Positions 27,435 through 36,977 of a stretch of 64,000 bases of DNA are shown here, piece by piece. The notes under the pieces are model-generated. The model worked only from the letters and a program-made list of their open reading frames with translations. It was not told the DNA's origin and did not search any database. The DNA comes from Hymenobacter plasmatis (GTDB lineage Bacteria; Bacteroidota; Bacteroidia; Cytophagales; Hymenobacteraceae): positions 58,889 to 122,888 of the forward strand of contig NZ_JAJFAW010000017.1 in NCBI RefSeq assembly GCF_020711255.1, read 5' to 3'. Each line of letters begins with the position of its first letter. Within the stretch, counting starts at the first letter, position 1. The position numbers were made by a program, and so were the translations under genes.

Positions 27435-30230
27435 CTATTTGATGTCAAACAGCAGCCCAACGTAGCCGATGCGGCCGATGCTGGGCGCGCCGTATACCTG
27501 CAGGTTGGGGGCATCGAACAAGTTGGTGGCACCTGCCTGCAGGGTGGTGTGCAGACTCTTGAGGGTGTAGCCCACTTGCGCGTCCACGGTCTGGGCCTGA
27601 GGCACGGTGCCAGTGGCGAAAGTCGACTCGTACAGGAAAGCCGCAACCCAGCGGTAGTTCACGTTGTAGCTCAACTTGCGGTCCAGCGCCTGGCCGTCGA
27701 AGCCCAGGTTGAACTTGTGGCGGGGGGTGTTGAAGAACGACTGCGTGCCGGCCTTGAATTCTTTTGTGATGAGGTCATTGTAGCTGTAGTTGCCGTTCAG
27801 CGTCAGGGCCGGAGCTACGGCGTAGGCCAGCGTCAGGCCCGCGCCGTGGCTTTGCACGCGCTGGTCGACGTTGCTGGCAATCTGAATCACGCGCGTGTTG
27901 AGGGCACTGTTCTGGAAGCGCCCACCGGCCGCGGCGCCAATCTGGGCCGTGGTGGGCTGGCTGCCGTCGATGTTGCCGATAAAGTTCTGGGTGGCAATGA
28001 AGTTGTTGTAGGTATTGTAGAAGTAATCAACGTCGACGTACACGTTCTTGCCGAACTGGGCGCGGTAGCCCACTTCGGTGCTGTTTACTTCTTCCAGCTT
28101 CAGGCCGGCGCTGCTGTAGCGGTAGGCGGCCAGGTCGGCGCTGCGGCTCGGCGCCAGGATGCCGGGGTCGGCGCTCAGCTTGGCGCCCAGGGCGGTGCTG
28201 TAGCCCTCGAAGCCGCCGCGCACGTTGCCCAGCAAAATGGCGCGGCCCACATCGAGGCGGATGTACTGGTCGTTTTGGGTAGGAGCCCGGAAGGCGCGGC
28301 TGAAGCTGAGGCGGAAGTTCTGCTGCTTGTCGGCCCCCATCGAATACACCGCCGAGGCGCGAGGCGAAAACGCCGTGCCGAAGTTCTGAAACCGGTCGAC
28401 GCGGCCGGCGGCGGCGAGCTTCAGGTGGTCGTCGAGCAGGGTTTTGCTGGCCTGGGCATATGCGCCGTACTCGTAGTTCACGATGCGGTCGCCGTCCTTT
28501 TTGTCTTCAAACAAGCTGCCGTCGGAGCCCAGCAAAAACTGGCGGTAGGCGGCGCCCATCGTCAGGTCGGCGAAGTTGTTGCGGTAGGTGTACTGCCCGC
28601 TGCCTTCGTTGAGGATGGAGCGAATGATAAGGCGGGCGCCTTTGCCCGGTGTGGGGTCGTGGATAATCTGGTTGCGGGCGGCATCAAACTCGGCAGTGCC
28701 GGGCTGCAGCAGCGTAGGCGCCGCGGCGCCAATGGCCGCCTGTACCGACGCATCGGGCGCCTGGCCCCCGGCCAGCCGGGCCGCCAGAGTGCCCAGGTAT
28801 GTGCCCACGTAGCGCTGGGCGTAAGTAGTAGAGGTGGAGCCGGGAATGAGCTGGTTTTGCAGGAAGCCGCCCAGGAAGCCCAGATTGTAGGAGCCGGTCT
28901 TTAGGGGGTCGCGTGCGCCGGAGAAGTCCTGGGTGGTGAAGGCCCGTACAAACCAATTGCGGCCTTCTACCTGCACGCGGCCCTGATGGGCGCCGCCGTT
29001 CAGAAAGCGGTAGCGGCTGGCACTCTGGTACGTGGTGCTCGCCTCGGTGTACTTGTAGTCGATGGTGGCCTTCACCGAGTTGCTCAGCAGCACGGCCAGG
29101 CTGGGCGCCACTTTGTACGAATGGGTTTTGTTGTCGCCGGCCACGAGTTCGCGCTCGGTGTAGCCGGGCAAAAACAAGGTTTTGCCGACCAGCGCGGTCG
29201 GGGTCGGAATGGAGTTGCCGTTGCCATCGCGGTAGGGCGCGCCGGTAGCGGGGTTGATGAGCACCTGCCCAAAGGTGATGGCGCCCACGTCGCCGTAGCG
29301 GCTCACGGCATCGTAGCCGGCCACGGAGCCGGCGGGGTTGTTGGCCGGCTCAATCAGTGAGGAAGTAGCGTCTTGGTTTTCGGCAAAGAAATCATCGGCC
29401 ACGGTGGCGCCGCCCGAAATTTTGAAGGCCACGCGTTCGCCGATTTTCACGGCGTAGCGCAGCTGGCCATCCAGCAGGTTGCGGTTGCCACCGCGCAGGC
29501 GCACCGTGAGGCCGGGGTCTTTGAAAGGGTCTTTGGAGTTGGTGAGCAGCACGCCGTTGAAGGCGTTGGCGCCATAGAGAGCCGAGGCCGGGCCGTGCAC
29601 AATTTCTACGCTGGCCACGTCGAGCACCGGCATGCCCAGCAGGTTGCCGAAGTTGCTGCTCAGGCTGGGCACCTGGGTATCCATGTAATCGGCCAGCTGA
29701 ATCACGCGCTCCGAGCGGGAAGAGTTAAAGCCCCGGGTACTGAAGCTGGTGGTGAGCAGGCTGGAGCTGCTGATGTCGATGCCCTTGAAGCGGCCCAGGC
29801 CAGCCACCAGGTCGGGGGTGGTGATTTGCTCTACCTGGCGCTGGTTGAGCTTTTCCACCGTTACGGGCACCTGGCCAATGTTTTCTTCCACGCGGGAAGC
29901 CGCCACTACCACTTGGTCGAGCACGGCGCTGGGCCGGAGCGTGACGGTCAGGGCGTTGTCGGGCTCAGTGAGCGGCAGCTCTTGGGTTTCGTAGCCGATA
30001 AATGACACAGACAAAACCAGCGGCCCCTTCGAAAAATCCGCTTTAATCTGAAACTATCCTTCTTCGTTGCAGCTGCCCCCGGTGTAGGTACCCTTGATAA
30101 TGACCGTTGCCCCGGGCAGGGCCGTTCCGGCTTCGGTTTGCACCGTGCCGCTGATGGTTTGCGGGCCCTGGGCCCGGCTACCAAGCGGCAGTAAAAGACA
30201 TAGAAATAAAAGAATGTAAATGTGGCGCAT
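27435..30230 (-). pseudogene. TonB-dependent receptor interrupted by an in-frame TAG at codon 59
   Basis: A single frame from the ATG at 30230 to the stop at 27435 would encode 931 residues. It begins with a signal peptide (MRHIYILLFLCLLLPLGSRAQ region), then a carboxypeptidase-like regulatory domain (TISGTVQTEAGTALPGA). TAG at 30056-30054 interrupts that domain at the NEEG-stop-FQI position, where Tyr is common in relatives. Downstream the frame stays open for 860 codons with a plug domain (ISSSSLLTTSFSTRGFNSS, YGANAFNGVLL) and beta-barrel. A restart at 30014 or later would lack the signal peptide and could not reach the outer membrane. Only one base separates this from an intact gene, so recent inactivation or a sequencing error are both possible. 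No SusD partner is adjacent. Confidence 0.85.
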
Positions 30231-30256
30231 TGGGGGAATTTTAAAAAAGTAGGCTG

Positions 30257-30264
30257 CAAAACTA
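30257..30264 (-). promoter_or_regulatory. -7 box upstream of the interrupted TonB receptor
   Basis: The reverse strand reads TAGTTTTG, an exact TAnnTTTG match, 27 nt upstream of the ATG at 30230. No TTTG at the -33 position is evident. Its presence shows the promoter region has not obviously decayed, which fits a recent loss of the gene. Confidence 0.4.
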
Positions 30265-30346
30265 CCTTTTTATTCCCGCATATCCCCATCTATTATTGTT
30301 CTAACCGCCGCTTTATCGACTTGATAAATTTCTAATTAATAAATAG

Positions 30347-30589
30347 TTAGTATCTAATATCTGGATGCCCGCCCAACTGCGGGGCGTCGCCCTTGCACAT
30401 CATCAGGCCGCCGACTTCCATCACCTTGCTTTCGGGCCCAAACGCTACCACTACCGGCACCGTGCGCCACCACGGCGCTGTGGTGGAAACGGGATAAGCA
30501 GCTGCCACCGCAATAGCTTGGCGGTTCCCGGTGCGTAAGCGCCACCGCATGTACCCCATCCGCTTGAAACGGAACCGAAAATGTGTCAT
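30347..30589 (-). CDS. Doubtful small ORF in the 30231-30812 intergenic region
   Basis: An 80-residue frame with ATG at 30589. The N-terminus is strongly basic (FRFRFKRMGYMRWRLR) and the rest reads like ordinary protein (VPVVVAFGPESKVMEVGG). GC content of about 60% stands out from the AT-rich flanks at 30231-30346 and 30590-30760. No family is recognised. It could be a real small protein or a remnant of a larger gene. Apart from this, the 580-bp region contains only AT-rich sequence and a TAGCTTCG -7-like box at 30783-30790 before the monooxygenase gene. Confidence 0.3.
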   Translation of the reverse strand: MTHFRFRFKRMGYMRWRLRTGNRQAIAVAAAYPVSTTAPWWRTVPVVVAFGPESKVMEVGGLMMCKGDAPQLGGHPDIRY

Positions 30590-30812
30590 GGCTATACTTT
30601 ATTTAATCCCAATTCGTCAAAGGTCAACGTACGGTTGCTTCATTCGTGCCATTTCCGCCAAAAACTGCCATGCACTCGACAAACAAGGCTGCGTGCGCGA
30701 CGAACAAAATGGCAGCGCTTTTCTTAGGCACTTGAATATGCAATTGTCTTAACATTCAACAGCCCGGGCGCAGTGCGCGTAGTAGCTTCGCTGTCCCAAC
30801 TTTTCCTTGCTT

Positions 30813-32192
30813 ATGTCTGCTGTTGCCCCCTCGTTGCCCACCGCCGAACCGCTTACCGTGATGGGGGCGGGCCTGGTGGGCTCCCTGCTGTCGTTGTACC
30901 TGGCGCGGCGCGGGCACCCGGTGCAGGTATTTGAGCGCCGCGCCGACCCGCGCCGGGCCGGATTTCAGGAAGGCCGCTCCATCAACCTGGCCTTGTCGGA
31001 CCGCGGCTGGCGGGCCCTGGAGGGCGTGGGCGTGGCCGATGACATTCGCCAGGTGGGCATTCCGATGACCGGCCGGGTGATGCACGACGTGCAGGGCAAC
31101 CTCACCCGGCAGCCCTACGGCCAGGCCGACCAGGCCATCTACTCCGTCAACCGCGGCCACCTCAACCGCCGCCTGCTCGACCTGGCCGAGGCCCAGCCCA
31201 ACGTGCGCCTGCACTTCGGCCAGCAGTGCCTGGGCATCGACCTGAAGGCGCAGCAGCTGCACCTGCTCGACACGGCCACGCAGCAGGAGCACACAGAGCC
31301 CTACAGCCGCCTGTTTGGTACCGACGGTGCGTTTTCGGCGGTGCGCAGCGCCCTGCAGAAAACCGACCGCTACGATTACTCACAGGACTACCTGGAGTAC
31401 GGCTACAAGGAGCTCACCATCGAAGCCGGCCCGCAGGGCACGTGGCAGCTCGAGAAAAACGCCCTCCACATCTGGCCCCGCGGGCAGTACCTGATGATAG
31501 CGCTGCCCAACCTCGACGGCTCGTTCAACTGCACGCTGTTTTTCCCCTACGAAGGGCCCGAGAGCTTCGCCGCCCTGCAAACGCCGGCCGACGTGACGGC
31601 CTTTTTCACCCGCGTGTTTGCCGATGCCGTGCCGCTGATGCCGGCGCTCACGCAGGAGTTTTTTGAACACCCCACCGGCTCGCTGGTCACCATTCGCTGC
31701 TTTCCGTGGAAGTACGACGATGACGTGCTGCTGCTCGGCGATGCGTCGCACGCCATTGTGCCGTTTTACGGGCAGGGCATGAACGCCGGCTTCGAAGACT
31801 GCAGCGTGCTCAATGCCCTGCTCGACCAGTACGGCGATGCGGCCTGGCCCACCATTTTCAACGAGTTTCAGGCGCAGCGCAAGCCCAACACCGACGCCAT
31901 GGCCGACCTGGCGCTGTACAACTTCACCGAAATGCGCGACCGCGTGGCCGACCCGCGCTTTCTGCTGCAGAAGAAGATTGAGGCCCGGATTTCGAGCCAG
32001 TACCCCGGCCGCTGGACGCCGCTGTATTCGCAGGTTACGTTTTCACACACGCCCTACGCCGAGGCCTGGGCCGCCGGCCAGCGCCAGGATGCCATCATGG
32101 CCCGCCTCATGCCGCATATTCAAACCGAAGCCGACTTCGACCAGCCCGCCGTGCAGGAGCTGGTGCGGCAGGAAATGGCCGCCCAGAATTAA
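30813..32192 (+). CDS. kmo: Kynurenine 3-monooxygenase
   Basis: A 459-residue FAD- and NADPH-dependent hydroxylase that converts kynurenine to 3-hydroxykynurenine. VMGAGLVGSLLSLYLARRG near the N-terminus binds FAD, GRSINLALSDRGW is the KMO signature, and LLGDASHAIVPFYGQGMNAGFEDC is the second FAD motif (quoted as landmarks). ATG at 30813 is used; a TTG 6 nt earlier is possible. It is the upstream partner of kynureninase (24660) and of the dioxygenase (21681). Tryptophan 2,3-dioxygenase and kynurenine formamidase are not in the window. Confidence 0.95.
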   Translation: MSAVAPSLPTAEPLTVMGAGLVGSLLSLYLARRGHPVQVFERRADPRRAGFQEGRSINLALSDRGWRALEGVGVADDIRQVGIPMTGRVMHDVQGNLTRQPYGQADQAIYSVNRGHLNRRLLDLAEAQPNVRLHFGQQCLGIDLKAQQLHLLDTATQQEHTEPYSRLFGTDGAFSAVRSALQKTDRYDYSQDYLEYGYKELTIEAGPQGTWQLEKNALHIWPRGQYLMIALPNLDGSFNCTLFFPYEGPESFAALQTPADVTAFFTRVFADAVPLMPALTQEFFEHPTGSLVTIRCFPWKYDDDVLLLGDASHAIVPFYGQGMNAGFEDCSVLNALLDQYGDAAWPTIFNEFQAQRKPNTDAMADLALYNFTEMRDRVADPRFLLQKKIEARISSQYPGRWTPLYSQVTFSHTPYAEAWAAGQRQDAIMARLMPHIQTEADFDQPAVQELVRQEMAAQN

Positions 32193-32265
32193 ACCTTAAC
32201 AGTATGGCCAAGAGTTAACTCAACGGCTGCCATATTTGTGTTCTACTCGCTCTTCTTTCCTTCCT

Positions 32266-32985
32266 ATGTTAACATGCGCCATCATTGATGATGACGAGAT
32301 TAATCGTCTGACTCTCGAGCACTACATCGAGCTCTCCCCCAACCTCAAGCTGGAGGTATCGTTGGCGGATGGCATTGCCGGGCTGGCTTACTTCCGGGAG
32401 GGCCACAAGGTAGACGTGTTGTTTCTGGATATTGAGATGCCCCACCTCAGCGGCCTGGACCTGCTGCGGGTGCTCACCGACCCGCCGGAGGTCATCATCA
32501 CCACCGGCCGCCAGGACTTTGCCGTGGATGCGTTTGAGCTGCGCGTGACCGACTACCTGGTAAAGCCCTTCGAGTTTGGGCGCTTTACGCAGGCCGTGGA
32601 GCGGGTGCAGTCGCGCCGGGCCACCAGCCCCGCCCCTGCCGCCCCTGCGGCCGCCGACAGCCCCGCCAACACGGACTTGTTTGTGAAGGTGAATAGCCGC
32701 ATGGTGCGCATCAACTTCGACGACGTGCTGTACGTGGAGGCGCTGTCCGACTACGTCAACATCGTGACATCCAAGCACAAGTACATCGTGTACACTACGC
32801 TAAAGGCCTTGGAAACCCGCCTGAGCACCTTCCCCAATTTCATTCGGGTGCACCGCAGCTACCTGCTCAATACCCAGCACATCGAGTCCATCGAAGACAA
32901 CACGGCCAACCTGCGCGGCGGCCACTTTGTGCCCATCGGCAAGTCGTACCAGGAAGCGTTTTACAAGGGCTTGCAGCGCATTTAA
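32266..32985 (+). CDS. LytTR-family response regulator
   Basis: 239 residues. The receiver domain spans about 1-120, with the acidic pocket IIDDDE (Asp8-10), the phospho-acceptor Asp55 in LFLDIEMP and the conserved Lys in YLVKPFEF. A short Pro/Ala linker (about 125-142) leads to a LytTR DNA-binding domain with VLYVEALSDYVNI, FIRVHRSYLLN and VPIGKSYQEAF. No histidine kinase gene is next to it, so it is an orphan here. Start at ATG 32266; a CATATTTG -7-like box lies at 32231-32238. Regulon unknown; it lies 73 nt after kmo. Confidence 0.93.
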   Translation: MLTCAIIDDDEINRLTLEHYIELSPNLKLEVSLADGIAGLAYFREGHKVDVLFLDIEMPHLSGLDLLRVLTDPPEVIITTGRQDFAVDAFELRVTDYLVKPFEFGRFTQAVERVQSRRATSPAPAAPAAADSPANTDLFVKVNSRMVRINFDDVLYVEALSDYVNIVTSKHKYIVYTTLKALETRLSTFPNFIRVHRSYLLNTQHIESIEDNTANLRGGHFVPIGKSYQEAFYKGLQRI

Positions 32986-33048
32986 GCGCGGCGGGCTTTT
33001 CCCATTGCCTGCAGTTGGGAAGCTGTTCAAGTTTATTATCGGGATGTC

Positions 33049-33159
33049 AGAACAGTGTAGAGACGCCACACTTGGCGTCTCATCGTCCGCGCCGTTAGCA
33101 ATCCGCTCTAACCATCGTTCAACGACGAGACGCCAAGTGTGGCGTCTCTACACTGTTCT
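33049..33159. repeat. Perfect 33-bp inverted repeat with a nested hairpin in each arm
   Basis: The arms at 33049-33081 and 33127-33159 are exact reverse complements (outer ends AGAACAGTGTAGAGACGCC), separated by 45 nt. Within each arm GAGACGCC and GGCGTCTC pair around 6 nt, so each arm can also fold alone. It differs in sequence from the GTCATGCTGAGC family. It lies in the 422-bp gap between the LytTR gene and the gene at 33408, which otherwise shows only a TATCTTCG -7-like box at 33341-33348. Confidence 0.9.
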
Positions 33160-33407
33160 ACTAATTGTAGACACTAATTGCTGGCGGAGGTTGGGCTGGA
33201 GTTGAGCTAAAAAACAAGACAGTGCGGGGCCATTTGCCTTATTGGGCTGAGGTGGGCCTTTGCAATCGGGCCGTTTGAAATCATAAAATCCAGTAGCTGA
33301 AGTCTGCAAACTAACCTAGTATTCATTATATTCATTGCCTTATCTTCGCCTGATACTAAATAAGCCTGCGCTCAGTTAATCCACGAAAACTGGCGCATCT
33401 ACCCCTG

Positions 33408-34148
33408 ATGAAGATACTCGGTACCACGCTTCTTGCCATGCTGGGTATGCTCGCGCTCGGGCGGCCTGCGTTCAGCCAATCGGCGCCGGAGTTGGCGTCT
33501 GCCATCAACGCAGCTCAACAACAGTACACCGCCTCTTTTGCCGGGCTCCCGCAGCTTTACAACGGGCCTGAATATGTGGACTATGCCAAGCGTTACCAGC
33601 CGCGCACGGGGCACCAGTTTTTCTTGTGGCCGGACAAGCAAAGCGGGAGCGTGTATTACAACGGCCAGGCATTTGGCAACCTGCAGCTGGCGTACGATGT
33701 GGTGCTCGACCAAGTGGTGCTATCGCAGCCCACCAGCCCGCTGCTGCTCCGGCTCATTCCCGAGAAGCTGGAGTACTTCACCCTCAACAACCACCGCTTC
33801 CGGCGGCTGGTGGCCGATAGTGCTTCGAGCCGGGTTATTCGCACGGGCTTCTACGAAGTGCTGGTGGATAGCAGCGTGCAGGTGCTGGCTAAGCGCGCCA
33901 AGCGCTTGCAGGAGCGCATCGTGACGCCCAACATCGCCGTGGAGTTTACGGCTACCGACCGGCTGTTTATGCAGAAAGGGGGCAGCTACTACGCCATCAA
34001 GCGGAAGAGCAACGCCCTGCGGCTATTCGCCGACAAGAATAAAGAGATGCAGAAGTTTATTCAGCAGAATAAGCAGACGCTCAATAAGCTGCCTTTGGAA
34101 GCCTCCATTGTCCAGCTAACCCGGTACTACTGCAGCCTGCCGCAGTAG
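33408..34148 (+). CDS. Secreted hypothetical protein upstream of a TonB receptor
   Basis: 246 residues with a signal peptide ending GRPAFSQ near residue 24. The mature protein is mixed alpha/beta, with LPQLYNGPEYVDY, HQFFLWPDKQSGSVYYNGQ (part) and a basic, helical C-terminus (KRAKRLQERIV, KEMQKFIQQNKQ). I recognise it only as a type found beside Bacteroidota outer-membrane receptors; no function is known. It is 60 nt upstream of the receptor gene, in the same direction. ATG start. Confidence 0.7.
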   Translation: MKILGTTLLAMLGMLALGRPAFSQSAPELASAINAAQQQYTASFAGLPQLYNGPEYVDYAKRYQPRTGHQFFLWPDKQSGSVYYNGQAFGNLQLAYDVVLDQVVLSQPTSPLLLRLIPEKLEYFTLNNHRFRRLVADSASSRVIRTGFYEVLVDSSVQVLAKRAKRLQERIVTPNIAVEFTATDRLFMQKGGSYYAIKRKSNALRLFADKNKEMQKFIQQNKQTLNKLPLEASIVQLTRYYCSLPQ

Positions 34149-34208
34149 CCCCGGCGCGCTGCCCGCGCCTGCGCCGCCTTTCGCCTTCCTTTTGCCGCCG
34201 TTCCGTTC

Positions 34209-36977
34209 ATGAAGTACGCTTATTCATCGGTTTTCCTTTTGGTTTTCATGCTGCTGGGCTTCACCGGCTACGGGCAGCAGGCAGAAAAAGCAGTAAGCGG
34301 CACCTTTGCCCACATGCGTTTCGAGCAGTTCGTGAGCCAGCTGGAGGCCCAGACCAACTACCGGTTCTACTTTGATTCCAAGGCCGTTGACAGCCTCTTT
34401 GTGACGCTTCAGGTGCAGAACCAGCCGGTGCGCGCGGTGCTGGAGCAGGCCCTGCAGAACACGGCGTTTCACTTCGCTATCGACGACGAGAACCGTGTAT
34501 TTGTGTCTTCAGCCGGCATCATCAACCCGGCCCTGCCCGGCGACTTCTTTCAGCCCAAGGCGGCCACTGCCACGGTAGTCCAGGCCGAGGAGCCCGTGGC
34601 GGCCGGGCCCACCGGCCGCTCCCGGCTGGTGAGTGCATCCGAATACAAGGTGTACGAAGTGGGAGCCGGCGGCGAGGCGGGCAGCAAGGCCACGCTGGCC
34701 GGTCACATCCGCGACCAGAAAACAGGCGAGCCCGTGATTGGCGCCTCCATCTACTCAGAGTCGCCGAACATCGGGGCCAGCACCGACCAGTTTGGGTACT
34801 ACTCGCTCACGCTGCCGGTGGGCCGCTACGACCTGAAAGTGCGCGGCGTGGGCATCAAAAACACCAAGCGCCAGGTGGTGCTGCGCGGCAATGGCAAGCT
34901 GGAAATTGAGGTGGAAGAAGACGTGGTGCAGCTCAAGGAAGTGGTGGTGGAAGCCGAGAAAGACAAGAACGTATCGGGCATGCAGATGGGCCTGGAGAAG
35001 CTTGATATCAAGACCATGCGGCAGGTGCCCACGGCCTTTGGCGAAACCGACATCTTGCGGGTGGTGATGACCCTGCCCGGCGTGAAAACCGTGGGCGAGG
35101 GCAGCACCGGCCTGAACGTGCGCGGCGGCGCCACCGACCAGAACCTGATTCTGTTCAACGACGCCACCATTTACAACCCGTCCCACCTGTTCGGCTTTTT
35201 CTCGGCCTTCAACCCCGACATTCTGCAGGGCGTGGAGCTGTACAAAAGCGCCATTCCGGCCAAGTACGGCGGGCGTTTATCGTCGGTGCTCGACATCACC
35301 ACGCGCGAGGGCAACAAGAAGAAGCTGGCAGGCTCGGGCGGCATTGGGCCGCTCACCAGCCGCCTCACGCTGGAAGGGCCACTGCTCAAAGACCGCAGCT
35401 CCTTCATCATCAGCGGCCGGGCCAGCTACTCCGACTGGCTGCTGCACCAGCTGTCCGACAAGAACTTCAAGCAAAGCGCGGCGTCGTTCTACGACGTCAC
35501 GGCCCACGTCAGCCACGAAATCAACGAGAAGAACTCGGTGTACGCCACGGGCTATTACAGCACCGACCGGTTTCGGCTGGCCAGCGACACCACCTACCAC
35601 TACACCAACCAAAACGCCAGCCTGAAGTGGCGGCACAACTTCAACAACCAGCTGTACGGCGTGCTCACCGGCACCATCAGCCACTACGACTACGACATCA
35701 CCAGCGACAGCAACGAGAAGACGGCCTCGCAGCTCAAGTATGCCATTACGCAAAGCAACCTGCGGGCCGACTTCAGCTACTTCCCCAATTCGCGGCACAC
35801 CATCGACTTCGGGGGCAGCTCGCAGCTCTACAACATTGCTCCCGGCAGCTTCCTGCCGCGCGGCGACGCCTCGCTGGTGAAGCCCGACGTGCTGGCCCCG
35901 GAAAAAGCGCTGGAAAGCGCGTTGTACGCTTCGGACCGGTTCGACATCACGCCTCGCTTTTCGCTTTCGGTGGGCTTGCGCTACTCCTTGTTTCAGGCGC
36001 TGGGGCCGCGCGATGTGTACCAGTACACCCCCGGCGAGTCGCGCACGGAAGCCTCCCTCACCGACACGGTGCGCTACGCCGCCGGCAAGGTGCTGGCCAC
36101 GTACCACGGCCCGGAATACCGCGTGTCGATGCGGTACTCGCTTAATGACCGGTCGTCGGTGAAGGCCAGCTACACCCGCACCCGCCAGTACATTCACCAG
36201 CTCACCAACACGGCATCGGTATCGCCAGCCGATATCTGGAAGCTGAGCGACGCCAACATCCGGCCCCAGGTCGGCGACCAGGTGTCGGTGGGCTACTACC
36301 GCAACTTCAAGAACAACACGATTGAAGCGTCGGTGGAAACCTACTACAAGTCCTTGCGCGACTTCGTGGACTACAAAAGCGGCGCCACGCTGGTGCTCAA
36401 CCACCACATCGAAACCGACATCATCAACGCCCAGGGCCAGGCTTACGGCACCGAATTCTTCGTGAAGAAGCTCACCGGCAAGCTCAACGGCTGGGTGAGC
36501 TACACCTACTCCCGCTCCTTGGTGCAGGTGAACGCCGGTACCCCGGCCGACATGATAAACGGCGGGCGCTATTACCCCAGCAACTTCGACAAGCCCCACG
36601 ATTTTACGCTGGTGGGCAACTACCGCTTCAGCCACCGCTTCAGCACCTCCCTGAACCTGAACTACAGCACCGGGCGCCCCATTACGCTGCCGCTGGCCAA
36701 GTACTACGTGGGCAACTCGCTGCGCGTGTTCTACTCCGACCGCAACGCCTACCGCGTGCCCGACTACTACCGCATGGACCTGGCCCTCAACATCGAGGGC
36801 GGCCACAAGGTAAAGAAGCTGGCCCACAGCTCCTGGACGGTGGGCGTGTACAACCTCACCGGCCGCCGCAACCCCTACTCCATCTACTTCAAGTCGGTGA
36901 ACGGGCAAATCAAGGGCTACCAGCTGTCCATTTTTGGTGAGCCCATTCCCACGGTTACTTACAACTTCAAGTTCTAG
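34209..36977 (+). CDS. TonB-dependent receptor with STN and carboxypeptidase-like domains
   Basis: 922 residues. A signal peptide (to about 22) is followed by an STN domain (about 30-105, FEQFVSQLEAQTNYRF), a carboxypeptidase-like regulatory domain (about 160-240, GEPVIGASIYSE), a plug domain (about 260-390, PTAFGETDILRV, GLNVRGGATDQNLIL) and a 22-strand-type barrel ending TVTYNFKF. The STN domain usually means signalling through an anti-sigma factor, but none is adjacent. It imports an unknown ligand across the outer membrane. Its stop is directly followed by the ATG of the first DUF4249 gene. Confidence 0.92.
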   Translation: MKYAYSSVFLLVFMLLGFTGYGQQAEKAVSGTFAHMRFEQFVSQLEAQTNYRFYFDSKAVDSLFVTLQVQNQPVRAVLEQALQNTAFHFAIDDENRVFVSSAGIINPALPGDFFQPKAATATVVQAEEPVAAGPTGRSRLVSASEYKVYEVGAGGEAGSKATLAGHIRDQKTGEPVIGASIYSESPNIGASTDQFGYYSLTLPVGRYDLKVRGVGIKNTKRQVVLRGNGKLEIEVEEDVVQLKEVVVEAEKDKNVSGMQMGLEKLDIKTMRQVPTAFGETDILRVVMTLPGVKTVGEGSTGLNVRGGATDQNLILFNDATIYNPSHLFGFFSAFNPDILQGVELYKSAIPAKYGGRLSSVLDITTREGNKKKLAGSGGIGPLTSRLTLEGPLLKDRSSFIISGRASYSDWLLHQLSDKNFKQSAASFYDVTAHVSHEINEKNSVYATGYYSTDRFRLASDTTYHYTNQNASLKWRHNFNNQLYGVLTGTISHYDYDITSDSNEKTASQLKYAITQSNLRADFSYFPNSRHTIDFGGSSQLYNIAPGSFLPRGDASLVKPDVLAPEKALESALYASDRFDITPRFSLSVGLRYSLFQALGPRDVYQYTPGESRTEASLTDTVRYAAGKVLATYHGPEYRVSMRYSLNDRSSVKASYTRTRQYIHQLTNTASVSPADIWKLSDANIRPQVGDQVSVGYYRNFKNNTIEASVETYYKSLRDFVDYKSGATLVLNHHIETDIINAQGQAYGTEFFVKKLTGKLNGWVSYTYSRSLVQVNAGTPADMINGGRYYPSNFDKPHDFTLVGNYRFSHRFSTSLNLNYSTGRPITLPLAKYYVGNSLRVFYSDRNAYRVPDYYRMDLALNIEGGHKVKKLAHSSWTVGVYNLTGRRNPYSIYFKSVNGQIKGYQLSIFGEPIPTVTYNFKF

